Below are positions 17,281 through 25,599 of a DNA stretch of 64,000 nt, piece by piece. This stretch comes from JANQOH01 sp965242575 (GTDB lineage: Bacteria; Pseudomonadota; Alphaproteobacteria; UBA7887), in contig OZ251461.1 in the NCBI GenBank assembly GCA_965242575.1, forward strand, positions 930,001-994,000, written 5' to 3'. The notes below the pieces were generated by a model. It saw only the letters and a program-made list of their open reading frames with translations, searched no databases and was not told the DNA's origin. Position 1 is the first letter of the stretch; every line of letters begins with the position of its first letter. The position numbers were made by a program, and so were the translations under genes.

Positions 17281-17497
17281 GCTGCCCCGTGTTTCCGGAC
17301 AGGCGACGATACGCGCGCTGGAGCGCCTCGGATTCGTCGTCGTCCGTCGAAAAGGAAGTCACGTCACGATGCGCAGAGGGTTTTCCCGCTGCGTCGTCCC
17401 CGATCGTCTGGAGGTCAAGGCCGGTACGTTGCTCGGCGTATTGAAACAGGCGGGCGTATCGCGAGACGAATTTCCGTCCGCGGCGGCCGGCGGGTGA
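17258..17497 (+). CDS. hicA: HicA-family mRNA interferase toxin
   Basis: 79 aa. It has the HicA double-stranded-RNA-binding-like core: LPRVSGQATIRALERLGFVV, then the catalytic His in RRKGSHVTMRRG (about residue 35), then the second half ending GTLLGVLKQAGVSRDEF. Family knowledge: HicA cleaves mRNAs and is blocked by HicB. The ATG at 17258 lies inside hicB. The catalytic His is present, so the toxin looks active. It is convergent with lipoprotein 6, separated by a perfect hairpin. Confidence 0.88.
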   Translation: MSSRAPRRLPRVSGQATIRALERLGFVVVRRKGSHVTMRRGFSRCVVPDRLEVKAGTLLGVLKQAGVSRDEFPSAAAGG

Positions 17498-17578
17498 ATA
17501 TCGATGCGCACATCGGCGCGCCCGAAAGCGGAATTCCGGTTCGTCCGTCTCGTCTTCCTCGACCTTCTCCCACGCCGC

Positions 17579-17610
17579 CCGGACGCGCCGGCGGACGCCG
17601 GCGCGTCCGG
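17579..17610. terminator. Perfect 14-bp hairpin between convergent hicA and lipoprotein 6
   Basis: Stem 17579-17592 pairs perfectly with 17597-17610 around the loop GGAC. It sits between the ends of two convergent genes (stops at 17497 and 17619), the expected place for a bidirectional terminator. No T-run on either side. Confidence 0.6.
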
Positions 17611-17618
17611 TGGAAGCG

Positions 17619-18860
17619 TTACTGGCCGCTGCGCGGCGCGGCGAACGCGCCGATGAAGGTCGCGCCCCCCCCGACGGTGGTGGCGCCGAAGGTCCCGGCG
17701 ACGCTGGTCGGCCGGCCGCCGTCGCGGCTGGGCGATTGGCCGCCGAAGAATCCGGCCTCCCAGACGCCGCTGTACCCGAGCCCGTTGAAACCCATGTACG
17801 TCGCGCCTTCGGTCGCCCGGCCGGCCCCTTGCGTGAACTGGCCGATGACCGCCTGTCTGAGCCTCATGGTCGGGTTCCCGCGCAGGGCGACGCCCCCGGT
17901 CGTGAAGTTGCCCACCCGCCCGGAGAGGTGGCCGTAGCCGTCCTCGGGGGTCGCGTCGAAATCGGCGGTCAGCGACGCCCGCGCCTCGAAGAACACGTTG
18001 TTCCGAATTCCGGTGAGCGGGCTGACGCTCGACCAGATACCGGACGCCGGCCCGGCATAGGTCGCCGTTCCGGACAGGCCGGATATGATGTTCCAGCCGT
18101 TGGGGCGGCCGACCTGGCCGATGGGGTCGCCGCCGGCGGCGAACACGCCGAACCGGTGTCCGTCGGCGGCGCCGTCGTCGGGGACGTAGGCCCACATGCC
18201 GGTGGCCAGCCAGTCGCTAGCCAGCCCCAGGCTGCCGTAGTGGCGGGCGTTGGTGGTCACGGCGACGTACAAATCGCCGTCCCTCGCGCTCGGGAAGTCG
18301 CCGCCGGACGGGGAGGCGCTCAGCCGCGCGGCCGCCCATCCGTCCCTGCTGTCCCACCTCTTGACGCTCAACGGCGCGGCGCGCGAACGCGTCCGGCCGT
18401 CATTGCCGGGATGCCTGAACGACGCGTTCGCCTCCGTGCTGTCCACCTCCCATCTCTCGGGCGGGTTCCGCCAGATCGCCCTGTAGGTGAACTGGTTCGA
18501 CCGGTTCAGGTTGGCCGGGTCCAGCCCCACCTCGAGGTCGATGGCGTCCGAACCGTTGCGGGCGGCGTCCGCCATCTTCGCGGCGGACAGGCGCGCGAGT
18601 TCCGCGGGCGAGAAGAAGGCGGCGGAGCGGTTGTCGCCGGACTCGGCGACGTCGTGGCCGAAGACGCGCCACGCCGCCGCGCCGCGCGCCGTCCCTCCGG
18701 CGCCGCCCGCGCCGAGGCGGACCTCGGGGGCGAGGGGCAGGTTGCCCGCGCCGGCGTCGCCGGACCTCACGGCGACGTCGCCGCCGCAGGCGGAGAGCAG
18801 GGCGATGGCCGCCGCCGCGGCCGGGAGCCCGAACCCGCGGGCGAATTGCAGTGCAATCAT
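17619..18860 (-). CDS. TbpB-like surface lipoprotein 6
   Basis: 413 aa from the ATG at 18860, with AAGGGG upstream. The signal MIALQFARGFGLPAAAA ends ALLSACGGD (Cys25). It shares ASDWLATGMWAY, FGVFAAGGDPI, TATYAGPASGIWSS and a C-terminal AGTFGATTVGGGATFIGAF with lipoprotein 5, but has replaced the usual GQFFGN by EAGFFGGQSPS. It is the shortest of the six and the first in this part of the array. The shared promoter and downstream hicB fragment upstream of it indicate segmental duplication with lipoprotein 5. Confidence 0.73.
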   Translation of the reverse strand: MIALQFARGFGLPAAAAAIALLSACGGDVAVRSGDAGAGNLPLAPEVRLGAGGAGGTARGAAAWRVFGHDVAESGDNRSAAFFSPAELARLSAAKMADAARNGSDAIDLEVGLDPANLNRSNQFTYRAIWRNPPERWEVDSTEANASFRHPGNDGRTRSRAAPLSVKRWDSRDGWAAARLSASPSGGDFPSARDGDLYVAVTTNARHYGSLGLASDWLATGMWAYVPDDGAADGHRFGVFAAGGDPIGQVGRPNGWNIISGLSGTATYAGPASGIWSSVSPLTGIRNNVFFEARASLTADFDATPEDGYGHLSGRVGNFTTGGVALRGNPTMRLRQAVIGQFTQGAGRATEGATYMGFNGLGYSGVWEAGFFGGQSPSRDGGRPTSVAGTFGATTVGGGATFIGAFAAPRSGQ

Positions 18861-18899
18861 GGGATTATCCCCTTGGCAGGTCGGTTTCGATTGGTCGCC

Positions 18900-18928
18900 A
18901 CCATAGCGCCGATCGGCCCGAATGTCAA
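18900..18928 (-). promoter_or_regulatory. Promoter of lipoprotein 6
   Basis: TTGACA (18923-18928) and TATGGT (18900-18905) with 17-bp spacing, nearly identical to the block at 16870-16898. The rest of the 18861-19211 interval holds only this promoter and the hicB remnant. Confidence 0.65.
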
Positions 18929-18984
18929 GGGAAAACCGCCGTTCGCAAGTGATTTGTTGTAAAGCCGCGTGAAGACCGCGCGTT

Positions 18985-19104
18985 GTCGAGGAGGCCCTGG
19001 CCGACCTGCGCGAGGCGACCGAACTTTACCTGGAGGAATGTCCTTTCGATCCGTCGGGGACGCCGCTGTTCACGACCATCGACGTCGCGCCGCGCGCCGC
19101 GTAA
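18985..19104 (+). pseudogene. Truncated hicB remnant
   Basis: In frame from GTC at 18985 to TAA at 19104, this encodes VEEALADLREATELYLEECP and on to the C-terminus DVAPRAA, an almost exact match to the last 40 residues of the intact HicB at 17071-17280. The N-terminal half and the start codon are gone, and no hicA follows. It lies in the same position relative to lipoprotein 6 as the intact hicB does to lipoprotein 5. Confidence 0.85.
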
Positions 19105-19211
19105 CCCGGTTTTATCGTATCGAACCGAACGGGCGACCATCCGTTCGCGGCCGTTTTCTTTGTCGTATGCGGCTCCCGTCTCGCGCCGTCCCGCGTCGGC
19201 GGTTCCGGGGG

Positions 19212-20159
19212 TTACGCGGCGGACTCCCGGGTCGCGGACCACAGGGCCACGGTGAGGGGGCCGCCCGGGAGCAGGCGCGCGGGGGCGGGGCGGAGGCCGG
19301 CGGCGCGGCACCAATTGGCGACCTCGGATTCGGAGAACCCCAGGCGGCGGTGCGCGTGCTCCTCGCGCAGCGACTCGCGGTCGTGCGGGGCGAAATCGAC
19401 CAGGATCAGCCGCCCGCCGGGCTCGAGGACGCGCGCCGCCTCGGCGATCGCATCCGCCGGCGCGTCGGCGTAATGCAGGACCATGTGGAAGACCACGGCG
19501 TCGAACGCAGCGTCGGCGAACGGCAGGCTGTACATGTCCGCGTGGCGCAGCTGGCAGTGGCTCAGCCCGGCCTCGGCGAGGCGGACGCGCGCCAGCGCCA
19601 GCATTTCGTGCGACAGGTCGACGCCGACGCCGCGGGCGATGCGCCCGGCCGCGCGCTCCAGGATGCGGCCCGTCCCGGCGCCCACGTCGAGCAGCGCGCG
19701 GATCGGCCCCTCGCCCAGGGCGTCGAGCAGCGCCGCCTCGACCTCCGCCTCGGAGACGTGCAGCGCGCGCAGCTCGTCCCACCGCGCGGCGTTGTCGCGG
19801 AAGTAGCGCGCGGCGCGCTCGGCGCGGGCGCGCTTGACGGCGCCCAGGCGCTCCCGGTCGCGCGCCGCGGTCGGGTCGCCGGGCGGAATCCGCGCGCACA
19901 GCAGCCGCGCCAGGCCGCCGCCCGCCTCGTCCGGCGCCAGGCGGTAGAAGACCCAGGTGCGCTCCTGGAAGCGCTCGAGAAGCCCGCCCTCGCAGAGCCG
20001 TTTGAGGTGCCGCGACACGCGCGGCTGGCTCTGGCCCAGGATCTGCGCGAGTTCGGTGACGGTCAGCTCGCCGTCGGCGCACAGGGCGAGCAGGCGCAGG
20101 CGGGTGATCTCGCCGGCCGCGCGCAGGGCGGACAGCAGGGACGCGAGGGACTGGGGCAT
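19212..20159 (-). CDS. ArsR-family regulator fused to SAM-dependent methyltransferase
   Basis: 315 aa. Residues 1-90 are an ArsR/SmtB winged helix (LGQSQPRVSRHLKRLCEGGL contains the recognition helix). Residues about 145-300 are a class I methyltransferase with the SAM loop LLDVGAGTGRI and motif LEPGGRLILVDFAPHD. The fusion is common in alphaproteobacteria, often near methionine-cycle genes, and is thought to link one-carbon status to transcription; that role is not shown here. It is divergent from mlaA, sharing a 118-bp intergenic region. It lies close to the corrinoid methyl-transfer operon, which makes a one-carbon connection plausible but unproven. Confidence 0.9.
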   Translation of the reverse strand: MPQSLASLLSALRAAGEITRLRLLALCADGELTVTELAQILGQSQPRVSRHLKRLCEGGLLERFQERTWVFYRLAPDEAGGGLARLLCARIPPGDPTAARDRERLGAVKRARAERAARYFRDNAARWDELRALHVSEAEVEAALLDALGEGPIRALLDVGAGTGRILERAAGRIARGVGVDLSHEMLALARVRLAEAGLSHCQLRHADMYSLPFADAAFDAVVFHMVLHYADAPADAIAEAARVLEPGGRLILVDFAPHDRESLREEHAHRRLGFSESEVANWCRAAGLRPAPARLLPGGPLTVALWSATRESAA

Positions 20160-20187
20160 CTGCGCCGGGGATTGTCCGGGGGTTGTA

Positions 20188-20216
20188 TTGACTCACGCGA
20201 GGTCCATCCCTATACG
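20188..20216 (+). promoter_or_regulatory. Promoter of mlaA-mlaC
   Basis: TTGACT (20188-20193) and TATACG (20211-20216) spaced 17 bp, about 62 bp upstream of the mlaA start. Confidence 0.6.
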
Positions 20217-20277
20217 ATGGGCGCGCAAGCGGCGAATTGGCGGCGCGCGGAGCCGGCGGCGGAGGTCGAGGCGGGCG

Positions 20278-21108
20278 ATGACGGATGGTATCGCGATGGC
20301 GCGCGCGCGCGCCGCCGTCCGTGTCCTGGCGTTCGCCTTGGCGGCGGCCGTGGCCGGCTGCGCGGCGGCGCCCCCGGACGAAGAGGCGCGGGCGTCCGCC
20401 CCGGCGGACGCGGCGCAGGACCCGTTCGAGCCGTTCAACCGCGCCATGTTCCGGTTCAACCTGGCGCTGGACCGCTACGCGCTGGAGCCGGTGGCGCGGG
20501 CCTACGCCGGGCTCGTTCCTCCCGGCGCGCGCGAGGCGGTCCACAACGTCTTCCTCAACGTGCAGCTGCCGGTCTCGGCGGTGAACGCCTTGCTCCAGGA
20601 GGACGCGACGCGCGCGGCGCAGGCGCTGGGGCGGTTCGCGATCAACTCCACCTTCGGCCTCGCCGGCGCGTTCGACCCCGCCGGCGCGGCGGGGCTGGAC
20701 CATGTGGACGAGGATTTCGGCCAGACCCTCGCCGTCTGGGGAGTCGGTTCGGGGCCCTACCTGGTGCTGCCGGCGCTGGGCCCGACGACGGCGCGCGGCG
20801 CGTCCGGGCGGGTGGCGGATATCTTCCTCGACCCCTCGAGCTACGCGCTGAACCGGGCGCCGGGGTTCGCGCGGCCGGTATTCGTGGCGACGAACGTCGT
20901 AAGCGCGCGCGCCCGGGGGCTGGACAGGTTCGCGGCCGCGGCGCGCGACGCGCTGGACCTCTACGCGGTGGTGCGGAGCGGCTATTTCCAGCGGCGGAAG
21001 GACCTTATATTCGACGGCGCGCCGCCGGACGGCGAGCGGCCCCCGCACGTGCTGGAAGACGAGTTCAATGACCCGTTCCTGTTCATACTGGAAGACGACC
21101 TCGGATAG
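20278..21108 (+). CDS. mlaA: MlaA/VacJ outer-membrane phospholipid-removal lipoprotein
   Basis: 276 aa. The lipoprotein signal ends AAAVAGCAAA with Cys28 (start 20278; ATG 20296 is an alternative). The MlaA core is clear: DPFEPFNRAMFRFNLALDRY, then LLQEDATRAAQALGRFAINS, then EDFGQTLAVWGVGSGPYLVL and LPALGPTT, then a C-terminal SGYFQRRKDL. MlaA removes mislocalised phospholipids from the outer leaflet of the outer membrane and passes them to MlaC. The downstream mlaC overlaps it by 41 bp, so the pair is an operon. The ABC permease parts (MlaDEFB) are not in this window. Confidence 0.93.
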   Translation: MTDGIAMARARAAVRVLAFALAAAVAGCAAAPPDEEARASAPADAAQDPFEPFNRAMFRFNLALDRYALEPVARAYAGLVPPGAREAVHNVFLNVQLPVSAVNALLQEDATRAAQALGRFAINSTFGLAGAFDPAGAAGLDHVDEDFGQTLAVWGVGSGPYLVLPALGPTTARGASGRVADIFLDPSSYALNRAPGFARPVFVATNVVSARARGLDRFAAAARDALDLYAVVRSGYFQRRKDLIFDGAPPDGERPPHVLEDEFNDPFLFILEDDLG

Positions 21109-21742
21109 GGCCGCGGCGGCGCGCGGCGGAGTCACGCGGCGCCGGTTCGCGGGCGGGCTGGCGGCGCTGGCCTGCGCCGCGGCGGCGCCCGGCGGCCTCG
21201 CGTCGCAGGACGCGGTGGAGGACGGATCCGCCGCGCACGTCGCGGCGCTGATCGACCGGGCGCTGGCGATGCTGAAGGCGCCGCCCGGCGACCCGGCGCG
21301 GAGCGACGCGGCGTTCCGCCGCCTGCTCGACGACTATTTCGACCTGCCGACGATCGCCCGGCTGGTGCTGGGCCGCCACTGGCGCGCCGCGGCGCCGGAG
21401 CAGCGGGAGTCGTTCTCGCAGGCGTTCGAGGAGCACATCGTCCGCGTCTATACCTCGCGGCTCCGCTCCTACGACGGCGAGGAGGCGGCGATCCGCGGGG
21501 CTGCGGCGCGCACCGGGCGCGACGCCGTCGTCGCCATGGAGGTCCGGCGGCCCGAAGGCCCGCCGCTGCGGCTCGACTGGCTGGTGCGCCGCGCCGGATC
21601 GCAATACCGCGTCATCGACGTGGCGGCGCAGGGCGTGAGCCTGCTGACCACCAAGCGGGAGGAGTTCAACGCCGTCGTCGCGCGCGTCGGCCTGGACGGG
21701 CTGATCGCCCAGCTGCGGGAGCTCAACGCCGCCGGGCCGTGA
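21068..21742 (+). CDS. mlaC: MlaC-type periplasmic phospholipid-binding protein
   Basis: 224 aa with a twin-arginine-like signal VTRRRFAGGLAALACAAAAP about 20 residues in. The Tol-Ttg2/MlaC family core is present: AAFRRLLDDYFDLPTIARLV, LGRHWRAAAPEQRESFSQAF, and a C-terminal YRVIDVAAQGVSLLTTKREE. No other start codon exists in frame before the signal, so the ATG at 21068 inside mlaA is used and translation is coupled. It should shuttle phospholipid between MlaA and the inner-membrane MlaFEDB complex. Confidence 0.9.
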   Translation: MTRSCSYWKTTSDRAAAARGGVTRRRFAGGLAALACAAAAPGGLASQDAVEDGSAAHVAALIDRALAMLKAPPGDPARSDAAFRRLLDDYFDLPTIARLVLGRHWRAAAPEQRESFSQAFEEHIVRVYTSRLRSYDGEEAAIRGAAARTGRDAVVAMEVRRPEGPPLRLDWLVRRAGSQYRVIDVAAQGVSLLTTKREEFNAVVARVGLDGLIAQLRELNAAGP

Positions 21743-21775
21743 CCGGCGGTCACCGGGAAAGGGGCGGCGCGCCGG

Positions 21776-22813
21776 TCAGCGCCTGCCGCGCCGCCGGAGC
21801 CGCCACGCCTTGATCCACGCCTTGCAATGTTCGTCGCGGCCGGTCAGCACGTCCTCGGCGAGGCGGTAGAGCTCGGACTCGCGGTCCATCGCGAAGACCT
21901 CCGGCGGCGGACTGGCGACGGGGTTGACGATGCCGCTGTCGGCCCCCGCCTCCACCGCCATGATCGTGAAGACGTCGTTGATCGTCTTGCGGGCGGGAAT
22001 GCCGAAGGAGACGTTCGAGAACCCGCCGGTGACGCGGACGCCGCCGCCGAACCGCGCGCGCAGGCCGCGGATGGCGTCGAGGGCGTGCGCGCCGAACGCG
22101 CCGTCGACCGAAATGGGGAAGTAGAGCGGGTCGATGTAGATGTCGGAATCGGCGAAGCCGCGCGCGCGCGCCGCCTCGACCATGCGCGAGGCGTTGTCGA
22201 TGCGCTGGTCCGCGCCGTCGGGCATTCCGGAATCGCCGGCCGCCGTCACCACGACCTCGGCGCCGCGCCGCAGCGCCAGGTCGAGCGCGTCCATGCGCTC
22301 CAGCGACGCCGAATTGAGCAGCGGCCGGGGGCCGCCCTCCGCGCAGGCGGCGAGTCCGGCGGCGATGATGTCGACGTTCGACGAATCCACCGAGACGGGC
22401 AGCCGCGAGGCGGCCTGGACGAAGCGGACGAGCCACGCCATCGCCGCCGTCTGTTCGGCGAATTTGACCGAGATCTCGTCTACGTTGACGTCGAGGAAGT
22501 CGGCGCCGGCGGCCTCCTGCGCCGCGACGACGGCGCGCAGGTAGCGTTCGCACTCGGCGTCGCCCTCCATCGCGCCGCGCACGGCGATCATGATGTGCTT
22601 GACCCGCCCTTCCTCGAAGTCCTGCGTCCGCGCCGCCCATTCGGGGACCGGCAGCAGGCGCTCGGCGCCGCCGGAGTCGGCGTAGCGCACCGCCGGGCCG
22701 CCTTCGGCGGCGTCGGCGGCGAAACGCGCGCCGCGCCTCATGACCGCGCGGGTGGTGTGCATGTTCTCGCCGATGACGACGAATTCGCCCCCCGGCGCGG
22801 CGTCCAGTTTCAT
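21776..22813 (-). CDS. Pterin-binding methyltransferase (methyl-corrinoid/tetrahydrofolate type)
   Basis: 345 aa with the dihydropteroate-synthase/methyltetrahydrofolate-methyltransferase barrel. It contains VIGENMHTTRA near the N-terminus, GADFLDVNVDEIS, LPVSVDSSNVDIIAAGL, and RVTGGFSNVSFGIPAR, the pterin-loop region of AcsE/MetH/MtvA-type enzymes. In this setting it should move a methyl group between a corrinoid protein and tetrahydrofolate. The start at 22813 overlaps the stop of the ASKHA gene (ATGA). It is the last gene of a six-gene minus-strand operon. Confidence 0.85.
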   Translation of the reverse strand: MKLDAAPGGEFVVIGENMHTTRAVMRRGARFAADAAEGGPAVRYADSGGAERLLPVPEWAARTQDFEEGRVKHIMIAVRGAMEGDAECERYLRAVVAAQEAAGADFLDVNVDEISVKFAEQTAAMAWLVRFVQAASRLPVSVDSSNVDIIAAGLAACAEGGPRPLLNSASLERMDALDLALRRGAEVVVTAAGDSGMPDGADQRIDNASRMVEAARARGFADSDIYIDPLYFPISVDGAFGAHALDAIRGLRARFGGGVRVTGGFSNVSFGIPARKTINDVFTIMAVEAGADSGIVNPVASPPPEVFAMDRESELYRLAEDVLTGRDEHCKAWIKAWRLRRRGRR

Positions 22814-24507
22814 GCGGTCCTCCTTCGCGCGGCGCGCTCCCCGCCCGCCGCCGGCGCCGCGACGCGCTCCGGCATGGGCTTGAACTGGCAGCCGTCGACG
22901 AACAGGTCGAAGAAATCCGGCGCGGTCTCCAGCTCCACGTGTTCGACGGTCTCGACCAGCCGCTCCAGGCGCCGCCGCGCCGGCTCCGACAGGAGGGCGA
23001 TGCGCGCGCCGGCGATGGCGGCGTTGCCCGCCTTGACGACGCGCTCCGGCGGGACCGGCGCGAGCAGGCCGATGGCGGCGGCGTTCGGCGCGTCGACATA
23101 GGTCGCGAACCCGCCGGCGAGGAACAGCCGGTCGACCTCCGCCGGGTCGACCCCGAGCTCCCGCAGGACGATGTATTGGCCGCAATAGTTCGCCGCCTTC
23201 GCTTGGCCGAGATTGCTCGCGTCCTCCTTGGAGAAGCGGATCCCCCGCTCCGCCGCGACGGGGATGGCGAAGCGCCTGCGGTCGGCGGCGAAGACTCCCT
23301 TCGCCGTCATGACGCCGTGGCGGCGCAGCTCGGCGAGCAGGTCGATGAGGCCCGAGCCGCAAATCCCCTCCGGCGGGCCGCCGCCGATGACGCGGAACGA
23401 GAACGCGCCGCCGGCGGACTCCCCGGCGGACTCCAGCGCGATCGACTCGATGGCGCCGTCCGCCGCCGGCATGCCGAACTCGACGAGGCCGCCCTCGAAG
23501 GCGGGGCCGGCGGGGCAGGAGGCGGCGACGATGCGGTCGCCGGCGGCCGCGACGACCTCGGTGTTGGTCCCCATATCGACCAGCATGACCGTCTCGCCGC
23601 CGCGGTTTTCGATGTCGATGGCGAGCAGGCACGCCGCCGCGTCGGCCCCGACGTGGCTCGCGATCAACGGCAGGCCGTAGGCGGCGGCGCGGCGGTTCGC
23701 GCGCAGGCCCAGCGCCCAGGCGTCGGCGTGGAGCGCGGTGCCGGCGCGCGCGCCGGCGCGCCATTCCGCCTCCACCGTCGATTTGTAGGGCCGCTGCCCG
23801 ATGGACTGGACGTCGTAGCCGAACAGGACGTCGCGCATGGTGGAGTTGGCGGCGACGACGAATTCGTAGATCGCGCGCCGCGCGAAGCGCCGCCGCCGCG
23901 CCAGGGCGCGGATCTCGCGGTTAATCGCGGCGATGGCGGCGCCTTGCAACGCGCCGCGCCCGGCCTCGGCCTCGTAGGAGATGCGCGTCATCACGTCGCT
24001 GCCGCCGAAGCGCTGCGGGTTCTCGAACGCCACCGTCTCGACCGACTCGCCGGTCTCCAGGTCGACCAGGTCGAGCACGACCGTCGTGGTGCCGAGGTCG
24101 ATGGCGGCGCCGAGGATGCGCCCGCGATAGTCGTCGATGCGTTCGCCGCCGCGCCACACGCCATCGCCCCGGCGCGTCACCGCCGGCGCATGTTCGCGAA
24201 CGCCGCGCGCGCCGCCGAGGGTGACGATGCGCGTCCTCCGCCGCAGCGGGGCGAACGCGATCTCGACGTCGTCGCGGACCAGCGCCGCCTGGCAGGCGAG
24301 GCGCCAGGGGCCGCGCAGGAACGATTCCGCCGCCGCGCGCGGCCCCAGCGCCTCGAGGCCGGCGGAGACCTCGACGACGCATTCGTGGCAGCGCCCGGCG
24401 CGCCGGCACGAGGTCGGCACCTCGACCGCGAGTTCGTCGGCGTAGTCGAAGAGGGTGCGGCCGATGACGGCGGCGCCCGCCGCGCCGCCGTGGCGGACCA
24501 GGGTCAT
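22810..24507 (-). CDS. Corrinoid activation protein: 2Fe-2S ferredoxin plus ASKHA (DUF4445/RamA-like)
   Basis: 565 aa. Residues 1-90 form a 2Fe-2S domain with Cys34, Cys40 and Cys43 (TSCRRAGRCHECVVEV) and a fourth Cys in LACQA near residue 72. From about residue 145 comes an ASKHA ATPase fold (GAAIDLGTTTVVLDLVDLET, then VMLVDMGTNTEVV, later FLAGGFATYVDAPNAAAIG). Such proteins use ATP to reduce inactive Co(II) corrinoid to Co(I). The partner is clearly the corrinoid protein two genes upstream. Coupled to both neighbours by 4-bp overlaps. Confidence 0.92.
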   Translation of the reverse strand: MTLVRHGGAAGAAVIGRTLFDYADELAVEVPTSCRRAGRCHECVVEVSAGLEALGPRAAAESFLRGPWRLACQAALVRDDVEIAFAPLRRRTRIVTLGGARGVREHAPAVTRRGDGVWRGGERIDDYRGRILGAAIDLGTTTVVLDLVDLETGESVETVAFENPQRFGGSDVMTRISYEAEAGRGALQGAAIAAINREIRALARRRRFARRAIYEFVVAANSTMRDVLFGYDVQSIGQRPYKSTVEAEWRAGARAGTALHADAWALGLRANRRAAAYGLPLIASHVGADAAACLLAIDIENRGGETVMLVDMGTNTEVVAAAGDRIVAASCPAGPAFEGGLVEFGMPAADGAIESIALESAGESAGGAFSFRVIGGGPPEGICGSGLIDLLAELRRHGVMTAKGVFAADRRRFAIPVAAERGIRFSKEDASNLGQAKAANYCGQYIVLRELGVDPAEVDRLFLAGGFATYVDAPNAAAIGLLAPVPPERVVKAGNAAIAGARIALLSEPARRRLERLVETVEHVELETAPDFFDLFVDGCQFKPMPERVAAPAAGGERAARRRTA

Positions 24508-24836
24508 GCGCCGCCGTTGCGTCGGCGGGCGGCGGCGCGCTCGCGGATCTCGCGGATGCGCCGCCGGGCGCGCTCGCGGCTGTCGGGCCGGCTCTCCCAC
24601 GCGAGGCGGTAGTCGAAGCGCCCGTCATGGGTGCATGCCGGCGCCTCGTCCTCCGCGCTCGCGCGCAGCTGGTGGCGGCAGCGGATGCGAGCGGTGCAGC
24701 GGTCATGCCGGTCGCGGTAGGGGCAGCGGGTCCGCGCCTGGGCGTCGGCGTGCTCCGCCATGCCGCCGAAAATCTCGGCGATGCGGTCGAGCCGGCCTTG
24801 CAGCGCGTCCCTGTCCGGCGGCGGGGCCTTAGCCAT
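24504..24836 (-). CDS. Small Cys-rich conserved protein in corrinoid operon
   Basis: 110 aa, no family recognised. Four Cys occur in the centre (RTRCPYRDRHDRCTARIRCR, then DEAPACTHDGRFDYR), consistent with metal or cluster binding. The C-terminus is a basic helix (SRERARRRIREIRERAAARR). It overlaps the corrinoid gene by 8 bp and the ASKHA gene by 4 bp, so it is translated with them and is probably an accessory part of the methyl-transfer system. An assignment beyond that would be a guess. Confidence 0.75.
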   Translation of the reverse strand: MAKAPPPDRDALQGRLDRIAEIFGGMAEHADAQARTRCPYRDRHDRCTARIRCRHQLRASAEDEAPACTHDGRFDYRLAWESRPDSRERARRRIREIRERAAARRRNGGA

Positions 24837-25578
24837 CGGCGGCGACCAGCTCCTTGGCGAGGGCGACGCAGGCGAGCGCGTCCTTGCCGTAGCCGTCGGC
24901 GCCCATGTCGTCGGCGAACTCCTGCGTCACCGGCGCGCCGCCGACCATGATGCGCACCTCGTCGCGCAGGTCGGCGTCGATGAACGCCTCGATGGTCTTG
25001 CCCATGTTGGGCATGGTGGTGGTGAGCAGCGCCGACATGCCGAGCACCGGCGCGCCGTGCTCCTCCACCGCCTCGATGAACTCGTCCTCCGACGTGTCGA
25101 CGCCCAGGTCGTGGACGACGAACCCCGCCCCGCGCAGCATCATGATGCAGAGGTTCTTGCCGATGTCGTGCAGGTCGCCCTTCACCGTCCCCATCACCAC
25201 CGTGCCGATGGGCTCGATGCCGGAGGCGGAGAGGATCGGCTCGATATGCGCCATCCCCGCCTTCATGGCGCGGGCGCAGGCCAGCACTTCGGGGACGAAG
25301 ATGAAGTTCTCGCGGAACTTGATCCCGACGATCCCCATGCCCGCTATCAGCCCGTCGTCCATGATCTCCAGCGCGTCGACGCCCTCGTCGAGGGCGCGGC
25401 GGGTGAGCGCGTCGACCTCGCCGTCGGCGCCCTCGATAATTCCCGCCGCGATGTCCTGCATGAGCGGGCGGGCGCGGGCGAACAGCGCCACGTTGCGCTC
25501 GATCTCCTCCGGCCGCTCCAGATACTCCTCGATCTCGGCGCGGACGATCGCGTTGGCGACGTCGCCGAGCACGGGCAT
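24829..25578 (-). CDS. Corrinoid (B12-binding) methyl carrier protein
   Basis: 249 aa with the two expected domains: a helical cap (about 35-115, GIIEGADGEVDALTRRALDE) and a B12-binding Rossmann domain. The base-off signature Asp-X-His-X-X-Gly is intact at residues 135-140 (GDLHDIGKN), with LGVDTSEDEFIEAV and TTMPNMGKTIEAF after it. It carries the methyl group on cobalt between the substrate methyltransferase and the pterin enzyme. It lies 21 bp after the UroD-like gene. The extra 40-residue N-terminal helix is longer than in typical MtaC/MttC. Confidence 0.93.
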   Translation of the reverse strand: MPVLGDVANAIVRAEIEEYLERPEEIERNVALFARARPLMQDIAAGIIEGADGEVDALTRRALDEGVDALEIMDDGLIAGMGIVGIKFRENFIFVPEVLACARAMKAGMAHIEPILSASGIEPIGTVVMGTVKGDLHDIGKNLCIMMLRGAGFVVHDLGVDTSEDEFIEAVEEHGAPVLGMSALLTTTMPNMGKTIEAFIDADLRDEVRIMVGGAPVTQEFADDMGADGYGKDALACVALAKELVAADG

Positions 25579-25599
25579 GGCGCGACCCTCCGCCGCCGC

